The notes under the pieces are model-generated. The model was not told the DNA's origin, searched no databases, and was given only the letters and a program-made list of their open reading frames with translations. The position numbers and the translations under genes are program-made. From positions 26,365,565 to 26,429,564 of the forward strand of contig CM050451.1 of the NCBI GenBank assembly GCA_027563935.2: a DNA stretch of 64,000 nucleotides, in the 5' to 3' direction. The first letter of the stretch is position 1. Each line of letters opens with the position of its first letter. Shown here piece after piece: positions 22,269 to 33,040 of the stretch. The DNA comes from Costus lasius. Taxonomy: Eukaryota > Streptophyta > Magnoliopsida > Zingiberales > Costaceae.

Positions 22269-22289
22269 CACTGCGCAAAATTGGCAGTG
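22269..22289 (+). other. Middle hairpin of E, copy 1
   Basis: Stem CACTGC...GCAGTG around an A/T-rich loop, inside the phrase CTACTTGGCAC...GTGGTACC. The same element occurs in A (twice) and C. Confidence 0.8.
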
Positions 22290-22359
22290 GTACCGGAGGA
22301 CATGAGTTGAAATCTAAGGTATGTGAAGTTGAAATCAATAAAGAGACTCCTCTACTTGG

Positions 22360-22380
22360 CATTGCGAAAAATTGGCAATG
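22360..22380 (+). other. Middle hairpin of E, copy 2 (compensated)
   Basis: Stem CATTGC...GCAATG. Relative to copy 1 the third pair has changed from C-G to T-A on both sides, keeping the stem. Confidence 0.8.
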
Positions 22381-22709
22381 GTACCTAAGATTATGAGTTG
22401 AAGTCTATTGCAATAATCAGTGCATCATACCCTGATGGGACAATTGAGTTAACCCCAATGATTTGAATAGGGAAGATTGGAATTGCATGAGTATTATGTG
22501 TTGGCTTGAATGAATCCTATGTTTGCTGCTTACTAGGTTGTTTGGTATCTAAAAATTGTGGGATTAAACTGTTGAACACTTTGAAACAGTCATTTACTTG
22601 ATTTCTCCTGATTAGATTTTGGAATGTAATTAAATAATTCTCTAACTTGGATATATGCCTCAACCCAAAAGATTACTCTTACTACTATCATGTGTTTCAC
22701 CTTATTTTA

Positions 22710-22727
22710 TTGCTTGAGGACAAGCAA
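22710..22727 (+). other. Hairpin H2 before E's 3' LTR
   Basis: TTGCTTGAGGACAAGCAA, a 7-bp stem with AGGA loop, 21 bases before the LTR start. Between them, AAAGATTTAAGTCTGGAG is the likely priming region. Confidence 0.87.
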
Positions 22728-22748
22728 AGATTTAAGTCTGGAGTATTT

Positions 22749-24249
22749 TGATGCCTTGCATTTTGATAGTAATTTTGATGGTCATTTCATGCTAACTCTA
22801 GGCTTATTTTGACACTTTTATACTCTTTATAGGCTTATTTCCTTCATATCTTCGGAATCTTCACTTTTTGATGTTTTTGTGGAATTTCATGTGAAATCAC
22901 CCTTTTTCGATGTATTTTGGAGATTCTAAGGCCATGAGACGATTTCTTATGCGAAAACAAAGCTACACGTCAAATTTGGGCCAAAATAGAGTTAGCTTGA
23001 AAAATATGGCCAGGTGAACCCCATGGGGTTCACCATCCCAGTCGCCATCCGGCAGAACACTCCAGAAAGCTTCACGGCCGGGTGAACCCCACCAGGTTCA
23101 CCAGATCTCTTGTAAGCCGAGAACTGCACAGTGATAAGCACGGCCAGGTGAACCCGGCGGGGTTCACCGTGCTTCTTTCGCCCAGAACTTCACAGAGAGA
23201 ATCACGGGCCGGTGAACCCGGCGAGGTTCACCCATGATTCCAACCCAGTCGCGAGCGAGACCGAGTTTCACTCGATTTTTCCCTAATTTCTCACTCGTTT
23301 GGAGTCCGGATTTGGCAAGTAAGGTGTCTATGGAAAGCTCTTTCAGAGGCGAACACACAGGACATAAAAACCCTAATTTTCTTGCCCTAATTATCAAGCA
23401 ATCAGAGGACAATTGGGCGCGGGCGGAAGAACACGGCGACGAGGCAATGTTTGGACATTTTTGGAGATTGAGACACCAGATCATCACTATTTCTTCAGGA
23501 TTCCTTCGGTTCATCGTCTCCTTCCTCTCAAATTCATGTCCTTGTACATTTCTTTTCATTAAAGGAGAGATTTTGAACGTTTCAATGTCGATTGTAGCGT
23601 AAACCCTATTTCGGGGCTTAGTTGAAGCCCGTTGACAAATTTAATCGCAAACCTTATCTTTATTCTGTTATTTGGATTTTGTTGTGAGCATATTTTACTT
23701 TGAAATGTTTATTTCGTGATCTTACCTTGGCCGAGTACTTTCACGTGTTAGCCGTTATGATTCATATTGAGAGAAGGATCGTAAAGGTGGAATCCCTTAG
23801 TAAAACTTGTGAGACCCCGACACGAGAGTGCTTGGTCTCACTCGAGGGTTTTATAATCTACCCTAGAACCCATTGGGTTCATTTTAGAATGATCCACCGC
23901 GAGAGTAGGAGGTCGATCTAAACCGAACACCGGGGCGTACACTCGAGAGAGGGCACCTTGTACCTTAGGGTTAGATTCCTTGTGCAAAATCAATAATCCA
24001 AATAACCGACATCTGCCTTGTGCGATTAAAGTAGTCATCGTGGTGAAAACCAAAGCCCCGATATCTCTCTCGTATTTAATCCCTACCGTCGTAGCGTTGA
24101 TTGCTTGTTTTTGATTTCTGCTTTCAAAACCCAATTTCGATTTGCCTAGCTATTAGGACTCAAATTTTCTGGTACTCAACCTTGTTCCCTGTGGGATTCG
24201 ATATCTTTTATATTACTTCGACATAACTGTGCACTTGCGGAGCGTGTCA
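22749..24249 (+). repeat. 3' LTR of element E
   Basis: Starts TGATGCCTTGC directly after the H2/priming region, so it is a true 3' LTR, and ends GCGTGTCA. ACAAG follows. It carries its own copy of the GGTGAACCC palindromic array (23000-23235). It is the partner of 12823-14314. Confidence 0.92.
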
Positions 24250-25057
24250 ACAAGTAATTGGGAAGCCACCAGTTATTTTACAAAATGAGAAATATGGTGC
24301 ATCCTTGTCATCAACCCCTGTGGTAATTAGCATGCCTGCTGTTGAGGCAGAAACACCTAATCTAGTGAACATTGCTGCCAATGAAACTGTTTCCACTCAA
24401 AGTTAGACAGAGATCAACCCTAATGGGCATAGCCAGCTGCTGCTTAAATCAGGCTCTGAACAGCTAGTTTCATTGCCCGAGAAAGGCACAAATTTGACTT
24501 CTGATCCTTCTATGATCTCAGCACAAGCAACACTTTCTGAAGATTCTAAAACACCAACTGAAGATCCTGGATCAGTTGTTGCTGGAAATGATAGCAGGGA
24601 AAATGAACTTGCTCTAAGGTCTGATTCTTATTATGAGAACCCGAAGAAACCAAGTGAAAAAGATATTAGAAATTCTGAAGAGGGAACTGATGCCAGTTTG
24701 GATGCTAACTTGAGTGTGATTAATGCAGATAGGGATGTTAGGGGCAAGTCAATGTTGAGAGTAACCGAGCTTGGAAAAATTGAAGCATCAAAGGATTCAC
24801 CATAAGATTCTTATAATGTTGAAGTACATCCATCTTTTACAATTGCATTGGAACAAGATAAGATAGTAGAAACCTGTGGAGAAGTGAAATCTAGTGAGTA
24901 CTATGAAGTAGACAATAAAATGCTTAATGGATCCGACTGTATTGTCAATCATAAGGTGTGCGAAGATAATATGATGCTAAATGAGCAAAATAATGCATCT
25001 TTGGACTTGGCTGATTCTAAAATTACAATTGATTTTTTCATGGCATGTACCGACATG
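24250..25057 (+). pseudogene. Captured acidic coding fragment, copy 2 (D's 3' remainder)
   Basis: 808 bp beginning ACAAG and nearly identical to 14315-15122. Read from D across the ACAAG site, it continues D's frame (VIGKPPVILQNEKYGAS). It has a TAG in the same place as copy 1 (near 24403) and an extra TAA near 24803 (a CAA-to-TAA change relative to copy 1). It ends at ACATG (25053-25057), where A's own sequence resumes; D has no 3' LTR here. The source gene is not recognised. Confidence 0.7.
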
Positions 25058-25100
25058 GATACACACTTTTTATTTGAATTTCAACTCTTAACTTTAGTAC

Positions 25101-25121
25101 CACTGCAATTTTAATGTAGTG
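25101..25121 (-). other. Middle hairpin of A, outer copy
   Basis: On the plus strand CACTGC...GTAGTG. One stem position is a G-T wobble rather than a mismatch, so the stem is kept. It lies within CTTGTCAC...GTGGTAC on the minus strand. Confidence 0.7.
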
Positions 25122-25181
25122 ACAAGTAGAGGAGTAATTCTTTCTCTTTTTTTTATAGACTTCAACCTATATCTTCGGTAC

Positions 25182-25202
25182 CACTGTAAATTTTACACAG
25201 TG
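25182..25202 (-). other. Middle hairpin of A, inner copy
   Basis: Perfect stem CACTGT...ACAGTG with an A/T loop, framed by GGTACC and GCCAAGTAGGGGAG on the plus strand. It is the same unit as 51578-51598 in C. Confidence 0.8.
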
Positions 25203-25867
25203 CCAAGTAGGGGAGTCACTCTCTCTTTTTGGATCTTGGATTCTTTCTTCCCAACAAATAGCAAAATAGACTAAACATCAACTAGGTTATTCAATCAATA
25301 TCAATTCAAAATTACACTCACATGCTCATTTTATTTAAGAAGGATGCTTCACTCTCAGATTTAATTCTTTAAACAACATATTTACCTAAAACCTTATGCA
25401 TCAATCAATGAAAAATCTCAATAGGATGATATATATTAAAGAAATAAACCCAGCATAATAGGTATATTTCCATTCTCAAACATTGACATGCATAGACATT
25501 CATCATCACAAACACGAGTATATCAGCATAGCAATATTTTTATCAAGATTTCACAAATTGTTAAAGCCACAAATATCATCATAAAAGTTAATGGATATAT
25601 CGAAAACAAAACACATCATCCAGAGTTATTCAATTCAGAAAACAGAGTGCACCCACATATGGTGCCATATCATATCGCATCACTAATGCAAAATGTATAA
25701 AAGTTATACAACCAGATCGAAGTAATATCGAAAACACAAAATATAAAACCGAAGAGCAGCAGACATAAGAAGTTTGACTGAGTCATCCTTCCCTACAAAA
25801 ATATGCATCATTAATAGTGTATAAAGACAAGAAAAGCATAGAAAGGAAAAGGAATACTCACAACGCT

Positions 25868-27263
25868 CTACTCATCGGCGCTAGAATCTATCTCCTCATT
25901 CTCTTCATTAGTTGGGTTAGCTTCCATAGGGTCGTCCTGGCCATCTCCTTGATCTTCACCACCATCGTCTTCATCTTCATCTCCACTGCTGAACTTATCA
26001 TAAAAATACCTCCCCATATCCTCAACATAGTCTCCTAGATCCACAATATCTTCATGCATATGCCCAATGATATCAAGCAACTTCTGCATTTGGCGACCCT
26101 GATGGTACACCTCAGCAAATAGAGCCTGGAAACTAGGATCTTGGGCACTGTTCCATCCTCTCTGATCAAGGGCGGCTTGGTGTGAATAATATCCGATACC
26201 TCTATGCGGTGGAGAGTCCATATTCATACCAAAGGGGTCATCACTACCACCCCAAGTGGGTGGTGGTGGTACTGTATCTACTGGTGTAGGAGTGGCGTCG
26301 GCAGTTGCATTGGGGAAAGCTTCTAATTTATTTGGTTTTGAACCGTGGTCTTCTCCTGGTTGGGTAATGGAAAAGTAGGAGCTCTCGGTCCAAGAATCAA
26401 ACAATAGGCATCCCCTTCTTTGATAATTATCTTCATCGCTACACAGGACTCTATGTCAATCCTAGTATTCCCCCTAGCAATCTCAATTCCATAACATTCC
26501 ACTCCCAAAGAAAGTGCAATCGGAGTAAGAAAACCTCCTATAACAATTGCACCCTTCTTTGCTCATGCAACCTTATCAATGTGCTTGATCAAGAAAAAGG
26601 CTAGGTCCACCTGAATACCATGGAGCATGCACCAAAGAAAATAAAGCTCAGATTGACGGACCAAACCGTCATTATCCCCTCGTCAGAAGATGGTGTGAGC
26701 CAAAACTCGATGCGCATATCGTATGCAGGGATTTGAAATGCTGGTTGCCCTAGTTGATGATGGTGCAAATCTGGATTCTATGGTAATCTGGTTCCAAAAT
26801 ACATGCTCTATGAATCCCACTGGTGGACGTCTGCTCCCTCCTCCCGGTAGATGAAAAATAGTTCTGATGTCTTGGAGTGTGAGGCTCCTCTCAACATTAG
26901 CTAGGCGGAAGGTTATCTGACCTTCTACTTGATGCTCTGTATATTCATGAAGTTCCATATCCAGGCTACTCATAAATTCCAAAACCAATGGGAGATATGT
27001 TTGTGGTGTCATTTGGAAGAACTTCTTGGCTCTGATCTGATCAAACATCCAGAACACATCATTGTAAAGACCCAAGATCTCTAAAGTGCGCTTGTCAGCA
27101 TATTTTGTGTTTACTATACGTCGGTGAGTAATTGATTGTATCTCGCCTCCTATATTTCATCTCTGAATATTAAACCATAGGGATTTGGAGGTGGAGCTGG
27201 TGTGGAAGATTCAGCTGGACCCTGCCCCTTTCTCTTTGAGACTACTTGTTTCCTTGGTGTCAT
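25868..27263 (-). pseudogene. Third ORF of element A, ATHILA ORF-1-like (broken)
   Basis: Likely start MTPRKQVVSKRKGQGP at 27263, a basic N-terminus. A frameshift near 27150 follows, then TKYADKRTLEILGLYNDVFW, KKFFQMTPQTYLPLVLEF, EGQITFRLANVERSLTLQDI and FHLPGGG. A stop lies near 26682, then VRQSELYFLWCMLHGIQVDL and VECYGIEIARGN. The last part (26404-25868) is Pro/Gly-rich and ends in a strongly acidic tail (GDEDEDDGGEDQGDG). The arrangement and the 'LRALGI...F...VPL' style match the ATHILA ORF-1 / plant transposon ORF family found downstream of pol in Athila elements, sometimes called env-like. I see no signal peptide or clear membrane span. Function unknown. Family assignment is by pattern, not by search. 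Confidence 0.6.
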
Positions 27264-27839
27264 CTTAAATAAAAGGGATGGAAAAAAAACTTCAAAAATT
27301 GGAAACAGAGACGTTACCAAATTCTGCGAACAGGGCGCTGAAAATCTGAGAATGCCACACTCCAATCTGTTTCTTCTGGTTGAAATCAGTCCTCAAACTT
27401 CTGGAAGCAAGAAGCAGCTCAAACGAAGTTCATTCGTCAAGAAATGAAACGGGCCGAAGCTTGGCTGAACGAATACTGGCTGAGCTCGATCGAGCTTTAA
27501 ATCACAAGAATGTTGGTCAGAAACTGTTGGAAATCGATCGGAGACGACTTGAGAAGCTCACCGAAGAGTTCTAGAAGGAAAGATCAGCGAAAATCGGAGA
27601 ATCGAGTGTTTGGTTGACAAAAAATGGAAGGGGCAAAAACTCATCAGATGAACACCGGAAATACCAGATCGAAGCTGGAAAATGCTAGAATGAAGGTTGG
27701 AGATGGACAGGAATGGTCGCCGGAGGGTTGAGAAAGCAAGGGTGGACTGAAATCAAAGAGGCGGCGCCGAATCGAAGGAAACCACGGGTGAAAAATCCTA
27801 AAACATGATACCAAACCCTAAAATATGGCAGAAGAATTG
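27264..27839 (-). other. Leader of A's third ORF
   Basis: On the minus strand between the palindromic array and the third ORF's ATG. It has TTTTAGGGTTTGG and GCGCCGCCTC words typical of plant 5' leaders and ends in a pyrimidine tract plus TTTATTTAAG directly before ATG, resembling a splice acceptor. A possible donor GTAACG lies near 27316. Splicing is only a suggestion. Confidence 0.4.
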
Positions 27840-28340
27840 CGTAGGGCCGATAGAATTATGGTTGTAATTTTTATTACGTCACTGCCGTAATTTTCTCTGT
27901 AACATTTCAGCTCAAAATTACAGTCGTAAGGAAAATAATGACACCCCTGTAAAAATTCCAGAAAAACCTTCAAAACAAATTACGCCCGTGTAATTTATTA
28001 CGGCACTGCCGTAATTGTCTCTGTAAGGAAAATGCTCAAAACTACGGTCGTGGAAAAATTTATAGTACCGCCATAAAAGAGATTTTTTTTACCAAAGTTA
28101 CGGGTGTGAAAAATTTCACACCCCTACTGTAAACATTTCTGTAAATAAATAATCCAAAATTACGAAAGGTAAAAATCATTACGGTAGTGCCGTAAAACTC
28201 GTAAAATCTTCTGATCAAAATCAAACCGAAATTACGGCCGGTGAAAATCATTACAGTAGTACCATAAAACTCTCTTGCAAAAAATAATCCAAAATTACGG
28301 CCCATAAAAATAATTACGGCCCTACTGTAATTCTTGGAAA
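27840..28340 (-). repeat. Internal palindromic array of A
   Basis: About seven units carry half-sites like AATTACGGTCGTAA and ATTACGGCACTGCCGTAAT with spacers TTTTCTCTGTAA. The units match those of A's LTR array (7790-8220) in wording and orientation. It lies between integrase and the third ORF. The small open frame at 28060-28347 comes from the repeat. Confidence 0.82.
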
Positions 28341-28423
28341 AATTCAAACTTTCCTACAAAAAAGAAAATAAAAATTAGTATGCAAATAAACTAAAATAAA
28401 AGAAATCAAACAAAGTAAGAATG

Positions 28424-28441
28424 CTTAGGTTGCCTCCCAAA
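28424..28441 (-). other. Hairpin H1 after pol in A
   Basis: On the minus strand TTTGGGAGGCAACCTAAG, preceded by GACTTAGAAATTAGCACTT. Compared with E and C, two pairs have become wobbles but the stem and the AGGCAA loop remain. Confidence 0.8.
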
Positions 28442-29637
28442 AAGTGCTAATTTCTAAGTCATTAGCTTGACCGTTCTGAACGCAGATCTGTTCGAGGTTC
28501 CTTGAGTTGCAATCTCATTCTTTCTTCGTTTTGTTTCTCTTAGTAATAATGTTTCAACCTCTGACCATTAACTTTGAATTCCCCTATTTTGTTGCTCCAT
28601 ATGTCTACGGCTCCGTAGGGATAAGTTTTCCGAACCTAAAAAGGCCCGAACCATCGAGACTTAAGTTTACTAGGAAAAAGTTTTAATCTAGAATTAAATA
28701 AAAGAACAAAGTCACCTGGTTAAAATTCCTTCCTGAGAATATGTCCATCATGCCATCTTTTTGTCCTCTCTTTATAAATCCTTGCATTTTCGTATGCAAA
28801 GAGTCTAATTTCATCCAGCTCGTTCAATTGTAACCTTCGTTTTTCTCCTGTGTTCTTCAAGTCGAAATTCAATGCCTTGATCGCCCAAAACGCCTTGTGC
28901 TCGAGCTCTACAGGTAGATGACATGATTTACCATAAATCAACTAAAAAGGAGACATACCAATCGGTGTTTTGTAAACAGTATGGTATGCCCAAAGTGCAT
29001 CATCAAGCTTAGAAGTCCAGTCCTTTCTTGTTCGTGACATAGTTTTCTCCAGAATCCCCTTGATCTCTCTATTCGATATCTCAACTTGTCCACTGGTTTG
29101 GGGATGATATGGTGTTGCAACTCTATGATTAACCCCATACTTTCTAAGCAAGGCTGAAATTTATGTTATATAACGTGTGAGCCTCCGTCACTAATCACAA
29201 CTCTTGGGGTTGCAAATCGTGGAAAAATGTTCTTCTTGAATAATTTCACAACTACTCTAGAATCATTAGTGGGAGAGAAGCAAGAGCCTCCACCCATTTA
29301 GAAACATAATCAACTGCTACAAATATGTATTTGTTACCTCCAGATAATGGAAAAGGTCTCATGAAATCTATCCCCCTAACATCAAATATTTCAACCTCAA
29401 GCATAGTAGACAATGGCATCTCATTCCTTCTATTAATATTTCTTGTCTTTTGACATTTCTCACAAGATAATATAAAATTTCTAGCATCCTTGAAAATTGA
29501 GGGCTAATAAAATCTAGATTCTAGAACCTTAAAAGCAGTCTTCTGAGTAGTAACATGTCCTCCATAAGATGATCCATGACACTAAAAAAGTATATCCATG
29601 ATTTCTTCCTTAGGTACACTTCTCCTAAAAATCCCAT
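28442..29637 (-). pseudogene. A integrase, downstream part (after the B insertion)
   Basis: It continues from 57123 across element B. On the minus strand: RRSVPKEEIMDIL (Cys of the usual RRCVP is Ser), a stop, CHGSSYGGH...CEKCQKT zinc module, [12 protein letters not shown] with the first core Asp, VISDGGSHV with the second, and [14 protein letters not shown] with the catalytic Glu near 29085. Then [37 protein letters not shown] and LRKEF. Several stops and frameshifts (29150, 28940, 28720). The last recognisable codons are near 28600. Confidence 0.82.
29633..29637. repeat. Target-site duplication of B, left copy
   Basis: CCCAT before the 5' LTR of B. The right copy is 57118-57122. Both lie in A's integrase frame. 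Confidence 0.93.
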
Positions 29638-31102
29638 TGATGAGTGTTATTTTTATATAATTTAAAGTACCATTCATATGATCTTTTCAGGCTTTTGTCT
29701 TGTTTTGTATCTGAATTTAGTATCTTTTCTCGTCAAGTCCAGAATCTTCACTGTTTTTCACATTGTTTGTGAAATGTAGGTCATTTTACTATATTTTTGT
29801 GAAGATTTTGATGATTTGATGTTACGAGAAGATTCCTCACAGTGCTAGGAGGTCATAGGTCAAATTTGAGGCAAATCGAAGCTTTCTGCAGAGAACACGG
29901 GCAGGCCATGATCATGATCACGGCCATGATCGTCTCGGCAGAACTCTTCGAACACGACACGGCCTGGCCATGCTTACTGTCATAGCCGTGCTTACTTCGT
30001 CGCAAGCTCCAGAGCCAAGCACGGCCTGGTCGTGCTTATCATCACACCCATGCCAGCTTCCGCATAGTTTCGACCTTTCGACAGTTTTTCACCTGATTTG
30101 AGTGATTCCGAAGTCGAAATTTGCTGAAATTTGGAGGGAAACTTCCTAACTGCCTAATGAAGAGATAGAACGATAAAATAGGATTTTTGGAGCGGTTTTG
30201 GGGTCGAACATTAGAGAAAATTTGACTACGGCGAAAAGGGGCGATTTTGTTTGTTCAAGGGCTTGATTCGACGGATTTCTGTGGGGCTTTCGAGAGAAGA
30301 CTGAAGATTCATCATCTCCTACCCTTAATTTGTAAATTCCCCTCTTTTTGAATTTATTTACTTGGGTTTTAATTGTTAAACGATGTATTTTCTAGAGTAA
30401 ACCCTAGTTCGGAACTCGGGCGTAGCCCGTTGAACATATTTCCACATGTAAAATAATTTTCTAATGAATCTCAGTGTTATTTTAAGTAATTTGACTTATT
30501 TAAATGAGTTGCACTTATTGCGTATTTGTGTTGTGGCCAAACATTTATATGTGTTAAATGTTACGAGAAGTACCGAGAGGTGAATCGTAACACTCGATCA
30601 TTCTCATTTAAACTTGTGACTAGAATTACGAGAGTTGTTCGACGTCACTCGAGGATTTACGATATTTCATAGAGCCTAATGGGTCTCTTAGGTTAATTTT
30701 GCTACGAGAGTTGGAGATTAGCTTATGCTAGACACCGGATTACGCTTCGAGAGAAGGTAATCTGTACCCTAGGAGATATCGCCTTAAGTTATTTACTGTC
30801 GGATTGCGCTTCGAGAGAAGGAGATCCGTTTTCTAATTCAATCTGATTCAATGTTTTGCATATAAAGCATTCAACGTGGTAAAACCTAAAGTTCCGAACA
30901 CTTCTTATACTGTAATTTTCCCTTAAAATCGTTGACTTCTTGGTTCAATAATTTAGATAATTTAGTTTTAGTGCAATTATTTTATTCCGAGTTTGAACCA
31001 TCTAGCTTTCAATGACGCTAAAGGTCGGTACTTGACACCTGCTCCCTGTGGGAACGATATTATTTACTACTTCGATAGACCGTGCACTTGCGGGGCCTAT
31101 CA
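29638..31102 (+). repeat. 5' LTR of element B
   Basis: TGATGAGTGTTATTTTTATA...GCGGGGCCTATCA, 1465 bp, matching 55658-57117 (1460 bp). It contains a palindromic array and the conserved U5 end (CTCCCTGTGGGAACG, ACTACTTCGATAG, GCACTTGCGG). Confidence 0.94.
29893..30062 (+). repeat. Palindromic array in B's 5' LTR
   Basis: Three units of about 60 bp with ACGGGCAGGCCATGATCATG..CACGG and CACGGCCTGGCCATGC..GCCGTGC-like half-sites. The B-specific half-site 'CACGG..GGCCGTG' recurs at 34022-34125 inside the element. Confidence 0.7.
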
Positions 31103-31108
31103 AGTTTT

Positions 31109-31126
31109 TGGCGCCGTTGCCGGGGA
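31109..31126 (+). promoter_or_regulatory. tRNA-Asp primer-binding site of B
   Basis: TGGCGCCGTTGCCGGGGA, an exact match to the reverse complement of the plant tRNA-Asp 3' end including CCA, six bases after the LTR. Confidence 0.95.
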
Positions 31127-31415
31127 GCAAGGCGTAGTCAATATCGATTAAACAATTGAATTGATAGACTAGATACTTTTTGTTTTTAGTTGTTTTTTAT
31201 TTTTATTTATTTTTTTTAGTTCATTTGTTTACATTTCTTGTCTTCTTCCTGACTTTAAGCTTGTGTTATCTGGTTAGCTAACCCTGTGCATGCCAAGAAC
31301 AATTAGAACAGGTCAGCTAATGCCAAAAGATCCCCAAATTGAAAAGACCCTTAGAGCTCAAAGGAAATTTCAGGATCAACAACTTGAGCAAGCCCATCCG
31401 GACTAGTCTACTGCA

Positions 31416-33040
31416 ATGGACCAGAACTGCTTACTACGAGATTTTGCTACACCCAATGTACAGAGCTTGCACTCTAGCATTGCTCGACCGGTGGTTGAAG
31501 CAAATAATTTTGAGATAATGCCGGTCCTTGTGCATATGGTTCTGTAGAACCAATTCAGCGGTTCACCACAAGATGACCCGAATCTCCATTTGTCATTTTT
31601 TCTTGAATATTGTGATACCCTCAAAATTAATGGGGTAATTTTTGATGCTATACGCTTACGTCTTTTTCCTTTCTCCCTCAGGGATCACGCGAGCGCATGG
31701 CTATAGTCCCTCCCACACTGCTCCATCACAACATGGGATCAGCTTTCCCATGCGTTTCTCTCCAAATATTTTCCACCGAGCAAGACGGCTCAGTTGAGGA
31801 ACCAAATAACGAATTTTAGCCAGAGGGAAGGCGAGTCACTCTACGAGGCCTGGGACCGTTTCAAGAAGTTGCTACGATTGTGCCCACATTACGAATTGGA
31901 AAAATGGGTACTCGTGTATACTTTCTATACCAGTCTTTTATATAATACTCGTTTATCTGAAGATGCAGCCGCGAGAGGAGCCCTGATGAACAAAAACATT
32001 GAGATGCCATGAATTTAATCGAGGACATGGCTCTGAATCGTTACCAATGGACGAGTGAGAGAAACATCCTGGTACGAGGAGGAGGTAAGCATGACTTGGA
32101 TATGTTAAGTTTGTTTGCGGCAAAGGTTGACTCCTTGTCCCACCAACTGACTTCAATGAATTTTAATACATCGTCTGTTAATTCAATTACATATGAAGTT
32201 TGTGGAAACTTGGGACACGGTGCTACTAACTACCAGATTATGGCTCCTTCTTCTTCTGATTTGTCTTTAGGCCAGGTAAATGCTATACAACAAGATCAGA
32301 GGAATCAGAATGACCCATTTTCAGGCACATACAACCCCGGATGGAGGAGTCATCCAAACTTCTCTTACCGGAACACTCAGAACCAAGCCAACCCACCGAA
32401 CTTCAACAATTAGGCTCCCTAGGGAAATTCTAGCAATCAGTTCTCTCATCCTCATTTCAAGCAACCACCTGGATTTCAACAAAGGCAGTTTAATCAACCT
32501 CAGAAATCCAGTTTAGAGTTACTGCTGGAGAATTTCATCAATAGTCAGTCAAAGTGAAATGAGGGTGTTGATAAATCTATTCGGCAGTTAAATTCCAAGG
32601 TGGACTCCCTGATTTCTCACTCAAAGACACTTGAGAACCAGATTGCTCAACAGGCTGCTTCCACCTCTAGGCCATTAGGGAAGCTCCCTTCTCAAGCAGA
32701 GGAAAATCCGAGGGAGCACTGCAATGTGATTATGACATCCAGTGCCGTCCAGTTGAAAGAACCCCAGTTGGCCATTCAAGCAGCTATTGTTGAAGAGTCT
32801 GAAGATGTAAGCACAAATGCCCAGTATTCTGAGGAGTTGACTTTTGATTCCAAGGTCCAACCAGCACCAGTCCTCGTTCTTTCACCACCTCACACACCAC
32901 CAGTTTTAGGTCCTCAGAGATTGGCTATAGCATTGACGGGACAGTATAGCTCCTTCATTCAAAACCCGCAGCCCAGAAAGCTTAACGATCCAAGCAGTTT
33001 TACTGTCTCATGTAAGATCAGCAATTTCTCATTAGAATGA
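31416..33040 (+). pseudogene. Gag of element B (stops, one frameshift)
   Basis: Starts MDQNCLLRDFATPNVQSLH, then IARPVVEANNFEI, capsid words FFLEYCDTLKINGV, LRLFPFSLRDH and FLSKYFPPSKTAQLRNQI. TAG at 31545 and 31704, a frameshift near 32000, stops near 32411, 32420 and 32555. The zinc knuckle is damaged: it reads YEVCGNLGHGATNY, so the first and last Cys are both Tyr. The tail has KTLENQIAQQAASTSRPLGKLPSQAEENPREHCNV with one residue run kept short here, and then a Pro-rich linker. Confidence 0.8.

Larger units (their letters stand above)
21151..22748 (+). other. E: 3' internal region, no intact third ORF
   Basis: The first 450 bases are GC-richer and leader-like (CCGCCGTC words, Ser-rich open frame to 21591) but show no recognisable protein. 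The rest is AT-rich with two copies of the middle hairpin (22269-22289 and 22360-22380), then hairpin H2 and the pre-LTR segment AAAGATTTAAGTCTGGAG. I find no ATHILA ORF-1-like sequence here, unlike in A. Confidence 0.6.
25058..25867 (-). other. A: 3' non-coding region after the third ORF
   Basis: On the minus strand this follows the third ORF. It holds two middle hairpins (25101-25121 and 25182-25202) with the surrounding ACTTGGCAC/GGTACC words known from C and E. The rest is AT-rich with nothing recognisable. Confidence 0.65.

Noticed and set aside
28060..28347. 95-codon minus-strand frame with repeated NFGL..EFYGTTV units
   Set aside because: It is the palindromic array of element A translated.
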